The notes under the pieces: generated by a model
Told to the model about the DNA's origin: nothing
Database searches by the model: none
What the model saw: only the letters and a program-made list of their open reading frames with translations
Part shown: piece after piece, positions 1 through 7,917 of the stretch
Layout of the letters: every line of letters begins with the position of its first letter
Position numbering within the stretch: the first letter of the stretch is position 1
Translations under genes and position numbers: made by a program
NCBI GenBank assembly: GCA_039819065.1
Contig: JBCBSS010000079.1
Location: forward strand, 1-36,202
Origin: JBCBSS01 sp039819065
Lineage (GTDB): Bacteria; Bacteroidota; Bacteroidia; Cytophagales; Cyclobacteriaceae
DNA: 36,202 bases
Reading direction: 5' to 3'

Positions 1-130
1 ATGAGATACAAGTAGATATGAATTGATCAGAATGCTACGATGATCTTGATAAGTTTTTCTTTCTAGCTTCTATTATCTAACTTCCTTCTGAGATAACCAA
101 TTCCTTCTTAAACCTGGGGCCAAACCAATT

Positions 131-3100
131 ATGATGCGTGTAATTAAATTCAGAAACTGGATTTATGTGGTTGCTTTATTGTTCGTATCGAGCAACTTTT
201 GCCTATCTCATCCAATAAACTATTCAGACGTCAGCAACGAGCCCGATAGCCTCAATGGAGCTGATCTTTTAGCCAAGGGGGATTCTTTATATGACATTAA
301 CCAAATAGGTTCAGCCAAAGTAGCGTTTTTACTTGCCATAAAGTCCTTCAAAGGTGAGAGTAATAAACGGGGACTGATTGAGGCTTACAATAAGTTGGGG
401 TACTGTCAGAGAATTTCAAGAAAATACAAAGAGGCCAAAGCGTACCTGGATAGTGCTAGTCGAACGATTTCTTCTGCCACCCTTGACGTAAAGCCCTTAC
501 GAGCTGATAATTTCTATTACTATGGGGATTATTATGCTAGGTTGGGTAATGCCGATTCTGCCATATTCTACCACAAGCAAGCTTTAGAAATACGTAAAGC
601 ATTGTACGGGGAGGCTGATCTTTTAGTTGCCGAGAGTTTGCAAGGGCTTGGTGATGTCAATAATTATGTGCTGGAGAACTATCAAGAGGCGAAACAGTAT
701 TACCAGCAGGTAATGATAATCAAGCGTACCCTGGTAGATGGTGTTACGATTGATTTAGCGAGAACTTATTACAATGCGGCTTCGGTGGCACGATCTACGG
801 AGGATATTGATTTAGCTATAGTATATGGTGAAGAGACGCTTAAAATTGCCAAGCAGTTCATTGGTACGCATGACATCTTTCTGGCCAATACCTATGTTCT
901 TTTGGGTAATATCTACTTCAATAATCGGGATTTTGACCTAGCCATTCCATCATATCAAAACGGTATAGAGCTTTATACCAAGTTATATGGTAAAGAGAAT
1001 CGTATTCTGAGTAATTTTTACAATAATTTAGGCAACTCTTATAAAGGCTCAAAACAATTTGATTTGGCCATTCAGGCTCATGAAAAGGCTCTTGATATTG
1101 CACGTAAAGGGAAACATTTGTACGAAGAGTCCAGGGCTTTATTAGGCTTGGGAATAGTCGCGTATGATTCTGGCAATCCTTCTATGGCCAAAAGCTATCT
1201 TGAGCAAAGTGTATCAATAAAAAAGCAATGGGCCAAAAAAAGGTCAGCCAAATTATTCGACCAGCATAAACATCTCGGCAATCTATACAGGCAAAGTGCT
1301 GACTACGATTCTGCGCTATACTACTATCAAAGCGCTCTGGTGAATTTGGTAAAAGGGTTTGAACAACAGAATATTCATGCTAACCCCGTGTCCGAGGATG
1401 TAGTCAATAGTCTGGAGGTAGTTGATATACTGGATGATAAGGCTGTTACGCTTATTGCCACTTTCCAAGATAAGGTTTCAGGGGTAGAAAATCTTAAGCT
1501 AGCCTTCAATACCTGCTTATTAGCCGATTCCTTGATATCTGGTTATAGAAGTGAGTTTATGAAGGAAGGCTCACGTCTCAGGTTGGAAAGTAATATCAAA
1601 AGAGTATATGAGCATGCCATTCATTGTGCTTTTCTGCTTGATAGCTTGAAGGGTGGTGAGCAGTACAAGTGGAAGGCACTTGAGTTGATGGAGAAAAGCA
1701 AGGCGACCATTCTACTGGAAACGGTAAAGAGTGTAGAGACATTCAATAGGTTGGGTGTACCAGATAGCGTTTCTACTAAGCAGAGAGCGTTGAATCAAAG
1801 AGAATATGAACTTAGGCATCAGTTGGATACACTAAATGATCTTGCTGGAAATGAGCTAAAAGAAAATGTGCAGTCACAATTGTTCAAAGTGACTCAGGAA
1901 CAGGAAATGCTAAGAGAATACCTCGTTTCTGTTTATCCAAGGTACTTTAGATCAAAACTGAATAATACTTTTTTTGGTTTAAATGAATTGCAAAGTTTTA
2001 TTGGAGAAGATAATGTAGATGTTATTGAGTATTTCTATGGCTCGAATTTCGTCTATGCAATTGGCGTAGTTGCTGGTGAAATCACTTTTTCTAGGATAGG
2101 GAAGCCAGTTTTGTTAAGTGATAAGATTAAGGAATTTCTCAACCTTGTCACCAGGGCGCCTAACGACTTCAAGCAGAATTATATTGCTTATACCGCATTG
2201 GGAAACGAGCTATATGATGTACTGATCAAACCTATCGTTGCGGATACGGCGCTTCTTTCAGATAGGCTTTTGATAGTCCCCGATGGGTTAATGGCTTATC
2301 TGCCTTTCGATTGTTTATTAACAGGTAATGTCCAAAGTACTGATGTTGATTATAAAAAATTACCTTACTTGATCAATAAAGTGAATAGCCACTATGCTTA
2401 TTCGCTAAGTTTGTCAAAGCAGATTAGCCGGTCGAAAAAAACCTACAAGAGGAATAAGGTATTGGCCTTTAGCTATTCCAACTTTAAGCCATATCAGAAT
2501 ACTTCAGATTCTAGAATAAGCCTTAGGAGAGATGGAGATCAAGAAATACCAGGTACTGGTCAGGAACTAGAGATCATCTCTAATCTTATGAATGGGAGGT
2601 TTTTTGTAGGTTCTGACGCTACAGAAGAGAAGTTTAAGGAACACGCGGAAGACTATAACATTTTTCATTTCGCCCTTCATGGTTCCGCCGATAGTGCTAG
2701 TCAACTTGGGCCTAGGCTGCTATTCAGGCAGAATGCGGAGACAGTAGAGGATAATCAACTGTATGCTTATGAGGTCTATAACCTGGAGCTTGATGCGCAA
2801 CTTGTGGTGCTAAGTGCTTGTGAAACAGGACTTGGTAAACTGCAGGATGGAGAAGGGGTTTATAGTATGGGGCGTGCTTTTACCTATGCTGGTTGTCCTT
2901 CGGTTGTAATGAGTTTATGGGATATTTACGATCGCTCTACAGAAAAACTCATATCTGAGTTTTATAGAAACCTGTCCTCCGGGAATCAGGTAGATCAGGC
3001 ATTACATTATTCTAAGCTATCATATTTAGACGGCGCTGACGAAAAAACTGCGCATCCATTCTTTTGGGCATTTTTCATCTCTATTGGTGATGAAAATCCA

Positions 3101-3217
3101 TTAGCCAAAGAAAGTATTTGGCTGCCCAATAATCTCGTCAGCGTTTTGATAGTAATTTTAATTGCTACCTTAGTTTTTGTAGTAATAAGACGCTTAAGAT
3201 CGAAGCGAATGATCTAA
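131..3217 (+). CDS. Exported TPR-CHAT protein (caspase-like peptidase, membrane anchored)
   Basis: The N-terminus has a signal peptide-like stretch (basic FRNW, then a hydrophobic run to about residue 26). Residues about 45-420 form tetratricopeptide repeats (e.g. FDLAIPSYQNGIELYTKLYG), then a helical linker, then a CHAT domain at about 650-990. The CHAT catalytic pair is visible: His850 in FHFALHG and Cys897 in LSACETG. A hydrophobic segment at about 1000-1020 followed by a basic tail (RRLRSKR) looks like a C-terminal membrane anchor with the tail in the cytoplasm. Together with the signal peptide this puts TPR and CHAT in the periplasm (inference). CHAT is a clan CD, caspase-like family; the substrate here is unknown. 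Two ATGs are adjacent (131 and 134). The gene converges on and overlaps by 4 bp the - strand operon with the ECF sigma factor, a plausible partner. Confidence 0.9.
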   Translation: MMRVIKFRNWIYVVALLFVSSNFCLSHPINYSDVSNEPDSLNGADLLAKGDSLYDINQIGSAKVAFLLAIKSFKGESNKRGLIEAYNKLGYCQRISRKYKEAKAYLDSASRTISSATLDVKPLRADNFYYYGDYYARLGNADSAIFYHKQALEIRKALYGEADLLVAESLQGLGDVNNYVLENYQEAKQYYQQVMIIKRTLVDGVTIDLARTYYNAASVARSTEDIDLAIVYGEETLKIAKQFIGTHDIFLANTYVLLGNIYFNNRDFDLAIPSYQNGIELYTKLYGKENRILSNFYNNLGNSYKGSKQFDLAIQAHEKALDIARKGKHLYEESRALLGLGIVAYDSGNPSMAKSYLEQSVSIKKQWAKKRSAKLFDQHKHLGNLYRQSADYDSALYYYQSALVNLVKGFEQQNIHANPVSEDVVNSLEVVDILDDKAVTLIATFQDKVSGVENLKLAFNTCLLADSLISGYRSEFMKEGSRLRLESNIKRVYEHAIHCAFLLDSLKGGEQYKWKALELMEKSKATILLETVKSVETFNRLGVPDSVSTKQRALNQREYELRHQLDTLNDLAGNELKENVQSQLFKVTQEQEMLREYLVSVYPRYFRSKLNNTFFGLNELQSFIGEDNVDVIEYFYGSNFVYAIGVVAGEITFSRIGKPVLLSDKIKEFLNLVTRAPNDFKQNYIAYTALGNELYDVLIKPIVADTALLSDRLLIVPDGLMAYLPFDCLLTGNVQSTDVDYKKLPYLINKVNSHYAYSLSLSKQISRSKKTYKRNKVLAFSYSNFKPYQNTSDSRISLRRDGDQEIPGTGQELEIISNLMNGRFFVGSDATEEKFKEHAEDYNIFHFALHGSADSASQLGPRLLFRQNAETVEDNQLYAYEVYNLELDAQLVVLSACETGLGKLQDGEGVYSMGRAFTYAGCPSVVMSLWDIYDRSTEKLISEFYRNLSSGNQVDQALHYSKLSYLDGADEKTAHPFFWAFFISIGDENPLAKESIWLPNNLVSVLIVILIATLVFVVIRRLRSKRMI

Positions 3218-3687
3218 TTAATTACATCAACAACCTTTGCGTATGGCACCAAAGTACCAAAGGGAAAGATTGCTCCAGTATGCGTTAATTTGATTCTTAC
3301 TTTTACCCTCGTCCCCACAGGTAGTCTTTTATCTCTGAATTTTGGCTTTTGGTTAATAAACATCAATAATTGATCTCTGTGGATTCTGGTATTGAGGTAT
3401 TTTATATCCTCATCTTGCTTAATGTGAACTATGCCCCAGGTTTTGTTTATGTTGTATTCATCCACTGGAGCTGAAGGCAATCTTTTACTTGCATGTTTTT
3501 GTGATGCTACACGCGCTTGGGGCGCACTTTCTGCAGCTTCGGCTATATTGTTACTTTCGCTTTCACTACCACTTGTATCTGGACCATGGGTATCTGGCCA
3601 AGGGTCTTTCACTTCTCCTTCAGCTTCCTCGCCGCTATTCAGCGCGTTTAATGTCATATTTACAAGATTGCTTATTGGGTTAGGCAT
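3214..3687 (-). CDS. Small unknown protein with a disordered N-terminus and a possible OB-like C-terminus
   Basis: 157 residues, ATG start. Residues 1-75 are rich in Ser, Glu, Ala and Pro and probably disordered. From about residue 80 the sequence becomes compact and strand-like (TWGIVHIKQDED, then GTRVKVRIKLTHTGAIFPFG, then YAKVVDVIN). The pattern of a G-x-V strand, an IHRDQL segment and a LPVGTRVKVRI strand loosely recalls cold-shock or other OB folds, but I do not recognise a family. It lies 76 bp downstream of the putative anti-sigma gene on the same strand, so it is probably the last gene of the sigma/anti-sigma operon. Its end overlaps the end of the TPR-CHAT gene by 4 bp. Confidence 0.7.
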   Translation of the reverse strand: MPNPISNLVNMTLNALNSGEEAEGEVKDPWPDTHGPDTSGSESESNNIAEAAESAPQARVASQKHASKRLPSAPVDEYNINKTWGIVHIKQDEDIKYLNTRIHRDQLLMFINQKPKFRDKRLPVGTRVKVRIKLTHTGAIFPFGTLVPYAKVVDVIN

Positions 3688-3763
3688 ATGTATGGTTTTT
3701 GGTTGAAATAAATTTATCCTTTATGCTGGTTAACGGCCTTGGTAAACCCTTAAAGGTGGTTTT

Positions 3764-4528
3764 TTAATCCAACTGCACGAAAAGCGCTTTGGCTTTTTTA
3801 CTGTATGCACTACCACTTTCTATAATGACGCTGAGAGCCGACTTGGCCTCCTCCACATCCCCTAATTTGACGTAGCTCAGTGCCAGATACCATTGTGCTT
3901 GCCTTGTATATTCTCCGCCTGAAGAGATGACACCCTGGAATCCATCTATAGCTTTTTCAGCCTGGCCAGAAGCCAGATAAGCACTGCTCAGATAGAACTT
4001 ATTAATTTCATTGTCTTGCTGGATGGGCTCCAAGATCGCTATGGCTTCTTCATACTTTTGTTGTTCATACGCTATCAAGGCCTTGTCCTGATCATTGGCT
4101 GCCGATTCGGAGTCTGTATTTCTGGTGCCACTACCAGATAGAATCATATAAGGCTCATAATAAGTCTGGAATAGTGCTTCACTCGATGGTGACTGGTTCA
4201 GGTTGAAAATGGTGAAAGTAGAAACCAGTAGAATGGCGACCACGGCCGCTGCGGCAAAGAACTTTCTATTTTGCCAGATGGGAATTACTTTCGTTTCCTC
4301 ATTTTCTTCCTGAAAAGAAGCTTCTAATTCGGCTATTTTTTGTCTGGCAGATTCCCGGCCCGCATAAGCTATACCCACCGTCAAAGTCTTCATGTCATTG
4401 AGCAATTCTTGTAATTCCTTTTCCTCCATCAACCTTTTTTCAAAGTCAGAACGCTCATTTTCTGTTAAGCTACCTTCTATATACCCCTCCGCCAAGGCGA
4501 TATCCTTGTCTTCATTTTCCATGTTCAT
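3764..4528 (-). CDS. Single-pass membrane protein with periplasmic TPRs, probable anti-sigma factor
   Basis: The N-terminal 88 residues are soluble and acidic and resemble the helical start of Bacteroidota anti-sigma proteins (AEGYIEGSLTENERSDFEKRL). One transmembrane segment follows at about 91-110 (FFAAAAVVAILLVSTFTIFN), preceded by a basic residue pair, so the N-terminus should be cytoplasmic. Residues about 147-253 form TPR-like helices (YEEAIAILEPI, AEKAIDGFQGV, GDVEEAKSALSVI) facing the periplasm. No zinc-binding HxxxCxxC motif is seen. The chosen ATG at 4528 shares one base with the sigma stop (TGATG); an in-frame TTG at 4531 and an ATG at 4522 are alternatives. The anti-sigma role is inferred from coupling to the sigma gene and from topology. 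Confidence 0.85.
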   Translation of the reverse strand: MNMENEDKDIALAEGYIEGSLTENERSDFEKRLMEEKELQELLNDMKTLTVGIAYAGRESARQKIAELEASFQEENEETKVIPIWQNRKFFAAAAVVAILLVSTFTIFNLNQSPSSEALFQTYYEPYMILSGSGTRNTDSESAANDQDKALIAYEQQKYEEAIAILEPIQQDNEINKFYLSSAYLASGQAEKAIDGFQGVISSGGEYTRQAQWYLALSYVKLGDVEEAKSALSVIIESGSAYSKKAKALFVQLD

Positions 4529-5085
4529 CAATTTAAACTTACAGATGCTTTCTTGTATATTTTTTTAAGTCTTCTCATGCACTTGTATTTCAAGCTTTTA
4601 GCTGTATCCGTATTCTTATAGCCCATTTCCGCAGCAATCTCATCCATAGACCGCTTTTGGTAATAGTATAACCGGAGCAGCTGACTGCATGGCTCGCCCA
4701 ACTCATCCAAACTTTTTACCACCAAGCGCAAATCATCCTCCTTCTCATCAAGCTCCTCCAGGCTATTATCCACCCCTCCCAGCTTCACTGTATCGAAGTC
4801 ATCAGTGAAACGGTTGGAAGCTTTATATAGCTCCAGCGCTTTGTTCTTGCCGATGGCAAAAAGATAAGTCTTAGCTGAACTCTTTAATTCGACCAGCTTG
4901 CCACTTAAAATATTCTCGTAAAAAATTAATATAGTATGTTGATAGATGTCTTTCGCATCGTCTTGAGTACACTTGAAGTTTTTGGTTATCCATGACAAAA
5001 ATTCGCCACGAAATGCCTTATAAACCTCTGCCAATTCACTCTCTCCTCCTTTTTTGATCTTCTCGATCAGAGACGTTTCAACCAT
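4528..5085 (-). CDS. ECF-type RNA polymerase sigma factor
   Basis: 185 residues, the usual size for an ECF sigma-70 factor. Region 2 spans about residues 25-90 (DDAKDIYQHTILIFYENI, then KTYLFAIGKNKALELYK). Region 4 is a helix-turn-helix at about 135-178 (LLRLYYYQKRSMDEIAAEMGYKNTDTAKSLKYKCMRRL, quoted in part elsewhere as RSMDEIAAEMGY). ATG start. It is first in a - strand operon, translationally coupled by a 1-base TGATG overlap to the TPR membrane protein. That protein probably holds it at the membrane until a signal arrives. It is divergent from the lipoprotein gene, which may be a target, though no promoter motif was identified. Confidence 0.92.
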   Translation of the reverse strand: MVETSLIEKIKKGGESELAEVYKAFRGEFLSWITKNFKCTQDDAKDIYQHTILIFYENILSGKLVELKSSAKTYLFAIGKNKALELYKASNRFTDDFDTVKLGGVDNSLEELDEKEDDLRLVVKSLDELGEPCSQLLRLYYYQKRSMDEIAAEMGYKNTDTAKSLKYKCMRRLKKIYKKASVSLN

Positions 5086-5330
5086 TTAGGTTATCTTTAG
5101 TTAGTCGGTTTTGGATAAGTAACCCTTCAATATAAAAATTAATGCATAAAGTACTGTGTGGGATTTAGGGCTTTTATGGCCTGACTCGAATTATTGAAGG
5201 CTATTCTAAATAATTTCAACTTCCACAGAGGAATATTTAAATAATGAGATTTGCCACCCAAATGACAAATCTTTCGCATCAGTTGCAAGTAGCTTTACTA
5301 TAATTTTTTCAACGAGTAAACAATAAATCG

Positions 5331-6197
5331 ATGACCATGAAAAAAACGATTTTTCCACTAATGCTCTGCGTTGGTTTTCTGTACGCTTGTTCAGGCGGAC
5401 AAACTGGCGGAGAAACAGCCGAACAGAAAGAAGAACCTGTGGCTGAAACTACTCCTGTAGAGGAGGAACCAAGCGAGGCAAAGAAGCTCGTTATGGAAAT
5501 GGTTGCTGCCAATGGTGGCGTGGACAAATTTAACTCACTCAATGATGTTGAATTTGAATATACGTACACTGACCTGCTAGGCAACCTTAGTGATGTATCC
5601 ACAGAAAGATACATTTTTGACGGTGAATATTCTTGGGCTCAGTATGATGTACATGATAAGTTTGTCATGCCAGGCCAAGAAGGTAGTGTCATTCAGGGTT
5701 ACAATGGTAACGAATGTTGGTCCACTTTTGCTGGTGCGGCAGTTACAGATTCGGCAACCATGAAGATGACAGACTTCTTGAGGAAAACCAACTACTATTG
5801 GTTCACCATGATGTACAAACTGCTAGATCCAGGACTTACTTATGAGCTTCAAGGCAAAAAAACCATCAATGACCTTGAGTATGATATAGTAAAAGTTGGT
5901 TTTGAAGGTGGTGTAGGTGATGTACAAGATACTTACGTATTGTATATCAACCCTGAGACCAAGCTCGTAGACCAATTCTTGTTCACCGTTTTAGATTTCG
6001 GTATTCAGGATCCACTTTTGATGGTGGTTGAGTATCAGGATGTAGACGGCGTGAAAGTACCTAGCTATAGAAAATACGGTCCGGGTAGCTGGGAGGGTGA
6101 TATCAACCCTGATGGTATCTGGGCTGCTGAAAATCACTACAAGAACGTGAAGTTTAATAATGGTTTTGACAAAGCTAGCTTCGAAAAGCCGGCTTAA
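5331..6197 (+). CDS. Lipoprotein of unknown function (LolA/LppX-like fold possible)
   Basis: 288 residues with a clear lipoprotein signal: MKK, a hydrophobic run, and the lipobox LYAC with Cys20 as the predicted lipidated residue, followed by a Glu/Thr/Pro-rich tether (about 21-45). The mature part contains many short beta strands and aromatic residues (FEYTYTDLLGNLSDVSTERYIF, shown as the segment at 67-90), like the outer-membrane lipoprotein-sorting folds seen in many Bacteroidota lipoproteins. The precise function is unknown. The ATG at 5337 (MKKTIF) is an equally good start. It is transcribed away from the ECF sigma gene across 245 bp. Confidence 0.85.
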   Translation: MTMKKTIFPLMLCVGFLYACSGGQTGGETAEQKEEPVAETTPVEEEPSEAKKLVMEMVAANGGVDKFNSLNDVEFEYTYTDLLGNLSDVSTERYIFDGEYSWAQYDVHDKFVMPGQEGSVIQGYNGNECWSTFAGAAVTDSATMKMTDFLRKTNYYWFTMMYKLLDPGLTYELQGKKTINDLEYDIVKVGFEGGVGDVQDTYVLYINPETKLVDQFLFTVLDFGIQDPLLMVVEYQDVDGVKVPSYRKYGPGSWEGDINPDGIWAAENHYKNVKFNNGFDKASFEKPA

Positions 6198-6219
6198 TCG
6201 ATCATAAACTCAGTTAGCT

Positions 6220-6263
6220 AAGGCCAGAATGAAGCGCTAAACGGCATGCTTTGTTCTGGCCTT
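6220..6263 (+). terminator. Hairpin terminator after the lipoprotein gene, overlapping the cyclase 3' end
   Basis: A perfect 10-bp inverted repeat AAGGCCAGAA / TTCTGGCCTT (6220-6229 and 6254-6263) is followed by a T-rich stretch on the + strand. It starts 22 bp after the lipoprotein stop. The 24-nt loop is long for an intrinsic terminator. The right arm lies inside the last codons of the convergent lycopene cyclase gene. Confidence 0.45.
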
Positions 6264-6941
6264 TCTTAGTTTTTCATAGATGGTGATATTCATCAAAATG
6301 AGTAGCATACCATAGAACCCATCCTCAAAAGGGACTGTACCAATTCTAACCCCCAGATTCTCGCTATCATTGTACCACACCACTTCTTGCTCGATAAAGC
6401 TTCCGGTCAATACACCATTGACTGTGAAAAAACCAATCAATATAAATAGGTAACTAAAGTAGAACTTGCCTAAATAGTCGGCTTTGAATACAAATAGGTG
6501 CAACAATAGGAACAGGCCAAGAAAAGAGAATGTAGTTAGCGTGTACCACCGGTCATAATAGAAGATTACCATAACCACACAGAAAGCGATCAGAATCCAA
6601 GTAATGAACTTTGCGTATTTGGCCAGATAATCTCGTTTAGAAAAGAAGATCACCGCTTCATAGGTGAATACACAGGCATAGGGCACTGTTACAAAGAAGA
6701 GCCATTCTTCTAGAGGCAAGTTAATAATGGTAATACCAGTAAGATACCGTGGGTTAAAGCCCCAAATGCCGTGATCAGTAAACAATACATCCCAGGCGAT
6801 GAAGAATGCACCAGTGATGAACATGGCCGGAAAGAAGAATGGCCACTTCTTGGAGAAATTGGCCCTCGGATCGAAACTGCGCAGAAACGGTACTGATATC
6901 GCAAAGATGTTCAGACCTAGGTACAAATATTTCCAATCCAT
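6237..6941 (-). CDS. Lycopene cyclase, fused CrtYc-CrtYd type
   Basis: 234 residues, highly hydrophobic with about seven membrane segments. It has two copies of the short cyclase domain with the acidic signatures PLEEWLFF (76-83) and PFEDGFYG (204-211). These match the heterodimeric CrtYc/CrtYd cyclases of Gram-positives, fused here in one chain as is common in Bacteroidota. The enzyme cyclises lycopene to beta-carotene in the membrane. It is the last gene of the carotenoid/photolyase operon, 24 bp after crtZ. The 3' end sits in the loop and arm of a hairpin serving the convergent lipoprotein gene. Confidence 0.9.
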   Translation of the reverse strand: MDWKYLYLGLNIFAISVPFLRSFDPRANFSKKWPFFFPAMFITGAFFIAWDVLFTDHGIWGFNPRYLTGITIINLPLEEWLFFVTVPYACVFTYEAVIFFSKRDYLAKYAKFITWILIAFCVVMVIFYYDRWYTLTTFSFLGLFLLLHLFVFKADYLGKFYFSYLFILIGFFTVNGVLTGSFIEQEVVWYNDSENLGVRIGTVPFEDGFYGMLLILMNITIYEKLRKARTKHAV

Positions 6942-6965
6942 GACTTTAGTTTACCTGAGGACCTT

Positions 6966-7412
6966 TTACCGTTGATATTTTTTAGGAGCATAAAGAAAAC
7001 CAAATGCTTCACCGCCCTTTTTAGAGTGCTTTTCATGATGGACGTAGTGTGCATTAATAATTCTTTTGAGATATGTGCTATTCGCTTTGAATTTGATTTT
7101 TACGCGTCTGTGTACAATGATATCATGGAATATGAAGTAGAACAAGCCGTATCCTAATATGCCAAACCCTACTGAGGTGAGATAACTATATCCTCCTTCA
7201 TTGGTGGTTAGGTAGATGAGAAGAAAAGAGGGCACACTAAAAACCAAAGCAAACAAGTCATTGAGTTCTAGTACATGGCCGTGAACAGAATGGTGAGATT
7301 TATGCCAGACCCAAAGAAAGCCATGCATGATGTATTTATGAGTAAACCATGCTACGCCTTCCATGAATAAGAAAGTGCCCAAAATGATGAGCACATTAAT
7401 CAATATGTACAT
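6966..7412 (-). CDS. crtZ: Beta-carotene hydroxylase CrtZ (fatty acid hydroxylase superfamily)
   Basis: 148 residues with the four histidine clusters of the non-heme di-iron hydroxylases: HKYIMH (25-30), HKSHH (37-41), HDIIVH (96-101) and HYVHH (122-126). Hydrophobic segments lie at about 3-20, 55-70 and 78-97. It hydroxylates the beta-ionone rings at C3 and C3', turning beta-carotene into zeaxanthin in the membrane. The ATG at 7412 follows the SRPBCC gene stop by one base, so translation is likely coupled. The next gene is the cyclase that makes its substrate. Confidence 0.93.
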   Translation of the reverse strand: MYILINVLIILGTFLFMEGVAWFTHKYIMHGFLWVWHKSHHSVHGHVLELNDLFALVFSVPSFLLIYLTTNEGGYSYLTSVGFGILGYGLFYFIFHDIIVHRRVKIKFKANSTYLKRIINAHYVHHEKHSKKGGEAFGFLYAPKKYQR

Positions 7413-7413
7413 G

Positions 7414-7917
7414 CTATGCTATTCTCTGTCTCTTCAACTGAAATTCTCCAACGCCGGGTTTTCCGAAGTGTTCTTCGAGAATTCTGTATCTATAGTCAAA
7501 AATAGTGTTAACCTGCTTTTCCACAAAAAGAGAGTTGGCCAATCTGCCTATAATTCCATAAGGAATGGCATAATTTACCTCATCTATCATCTCAACTCCA
7601 CCTTCTACTTCTTTAAACCAGTGCTGGTGGTGCCATAAGGCATAGGGGCCAAAACGCTGTTCGTCTACAAAATAGTTAAGCTCGTCTACATGTGTGATTT
7701 CAGTGACCCAGTGTACGGGGATAGCAGGCAATACGTTTACTTTGTATCGTATGATCTGCCCTGCGTACATTTTATCGCCGCCGGATACAGATAATATTCT
7801 GAATCCCATGTGTGCAGGTGTAATGTGCTTTAGATTAGCCGGGGATGAAAAAAACTCCCACGCATGCTCAAGACTTATTGGCAATACTTGCTTCCTCTGT
7901 AAATTGTATATTTTCAT
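7414..7917 (-). CDS. SRPBCC (START-like) family protein
   Basis: 167 residues with the SRPBCC/polyketide cyclase-like layout: a first strand (KQVLPISLEHAWEFFSSPANL at 9-29), a glycine-containing turn, strands with ILSV and WVTEITHVDEL, and a basic C-terminal helix. These proteins bind hydrophobic ligands in a helix-grip cavity; the ligand here is unknown. The start codon lies 50 bp inside the upstream SDR/DUF2867 gene, with AGAGAG just upstream as a possible ribosome site. SRPBCC and SDR/DUF2867 proteins often neighbour photolyases in light-induced loci (recalled from family context), so a role in photoprotection is plausible but unproven. Confidence 0.85.
   Translation of the reverse strand: MKIYNLQRKQVLPISLEHAWEFFSSPANLKHITPAHMGFRILSVSGGDKMYAGQIIRYKVNVLPAIPVHWVTEITHVDELNYFVDEQRFGPYALWHHQHWFKEVEGGVEMIDEVNYAIPYGIIGRLANSLFVEKQVNTIFDYRYRILEEHFGKPGVGEFQLKRQRIA

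Noticed and set aside
3431..3706. 91-residue + strand frame opposite the small unknown protein
   Set aside because: It overlaps the better-placed - strand gene, which continues the sigma operon and has an ATG start.
3700..3763. Terminator AAACC...GGTTTTTT between the TPR protein and the small protein
   Set aside because: The T run is on the + strand, where no gene ends, and the stem is only 5 bp.
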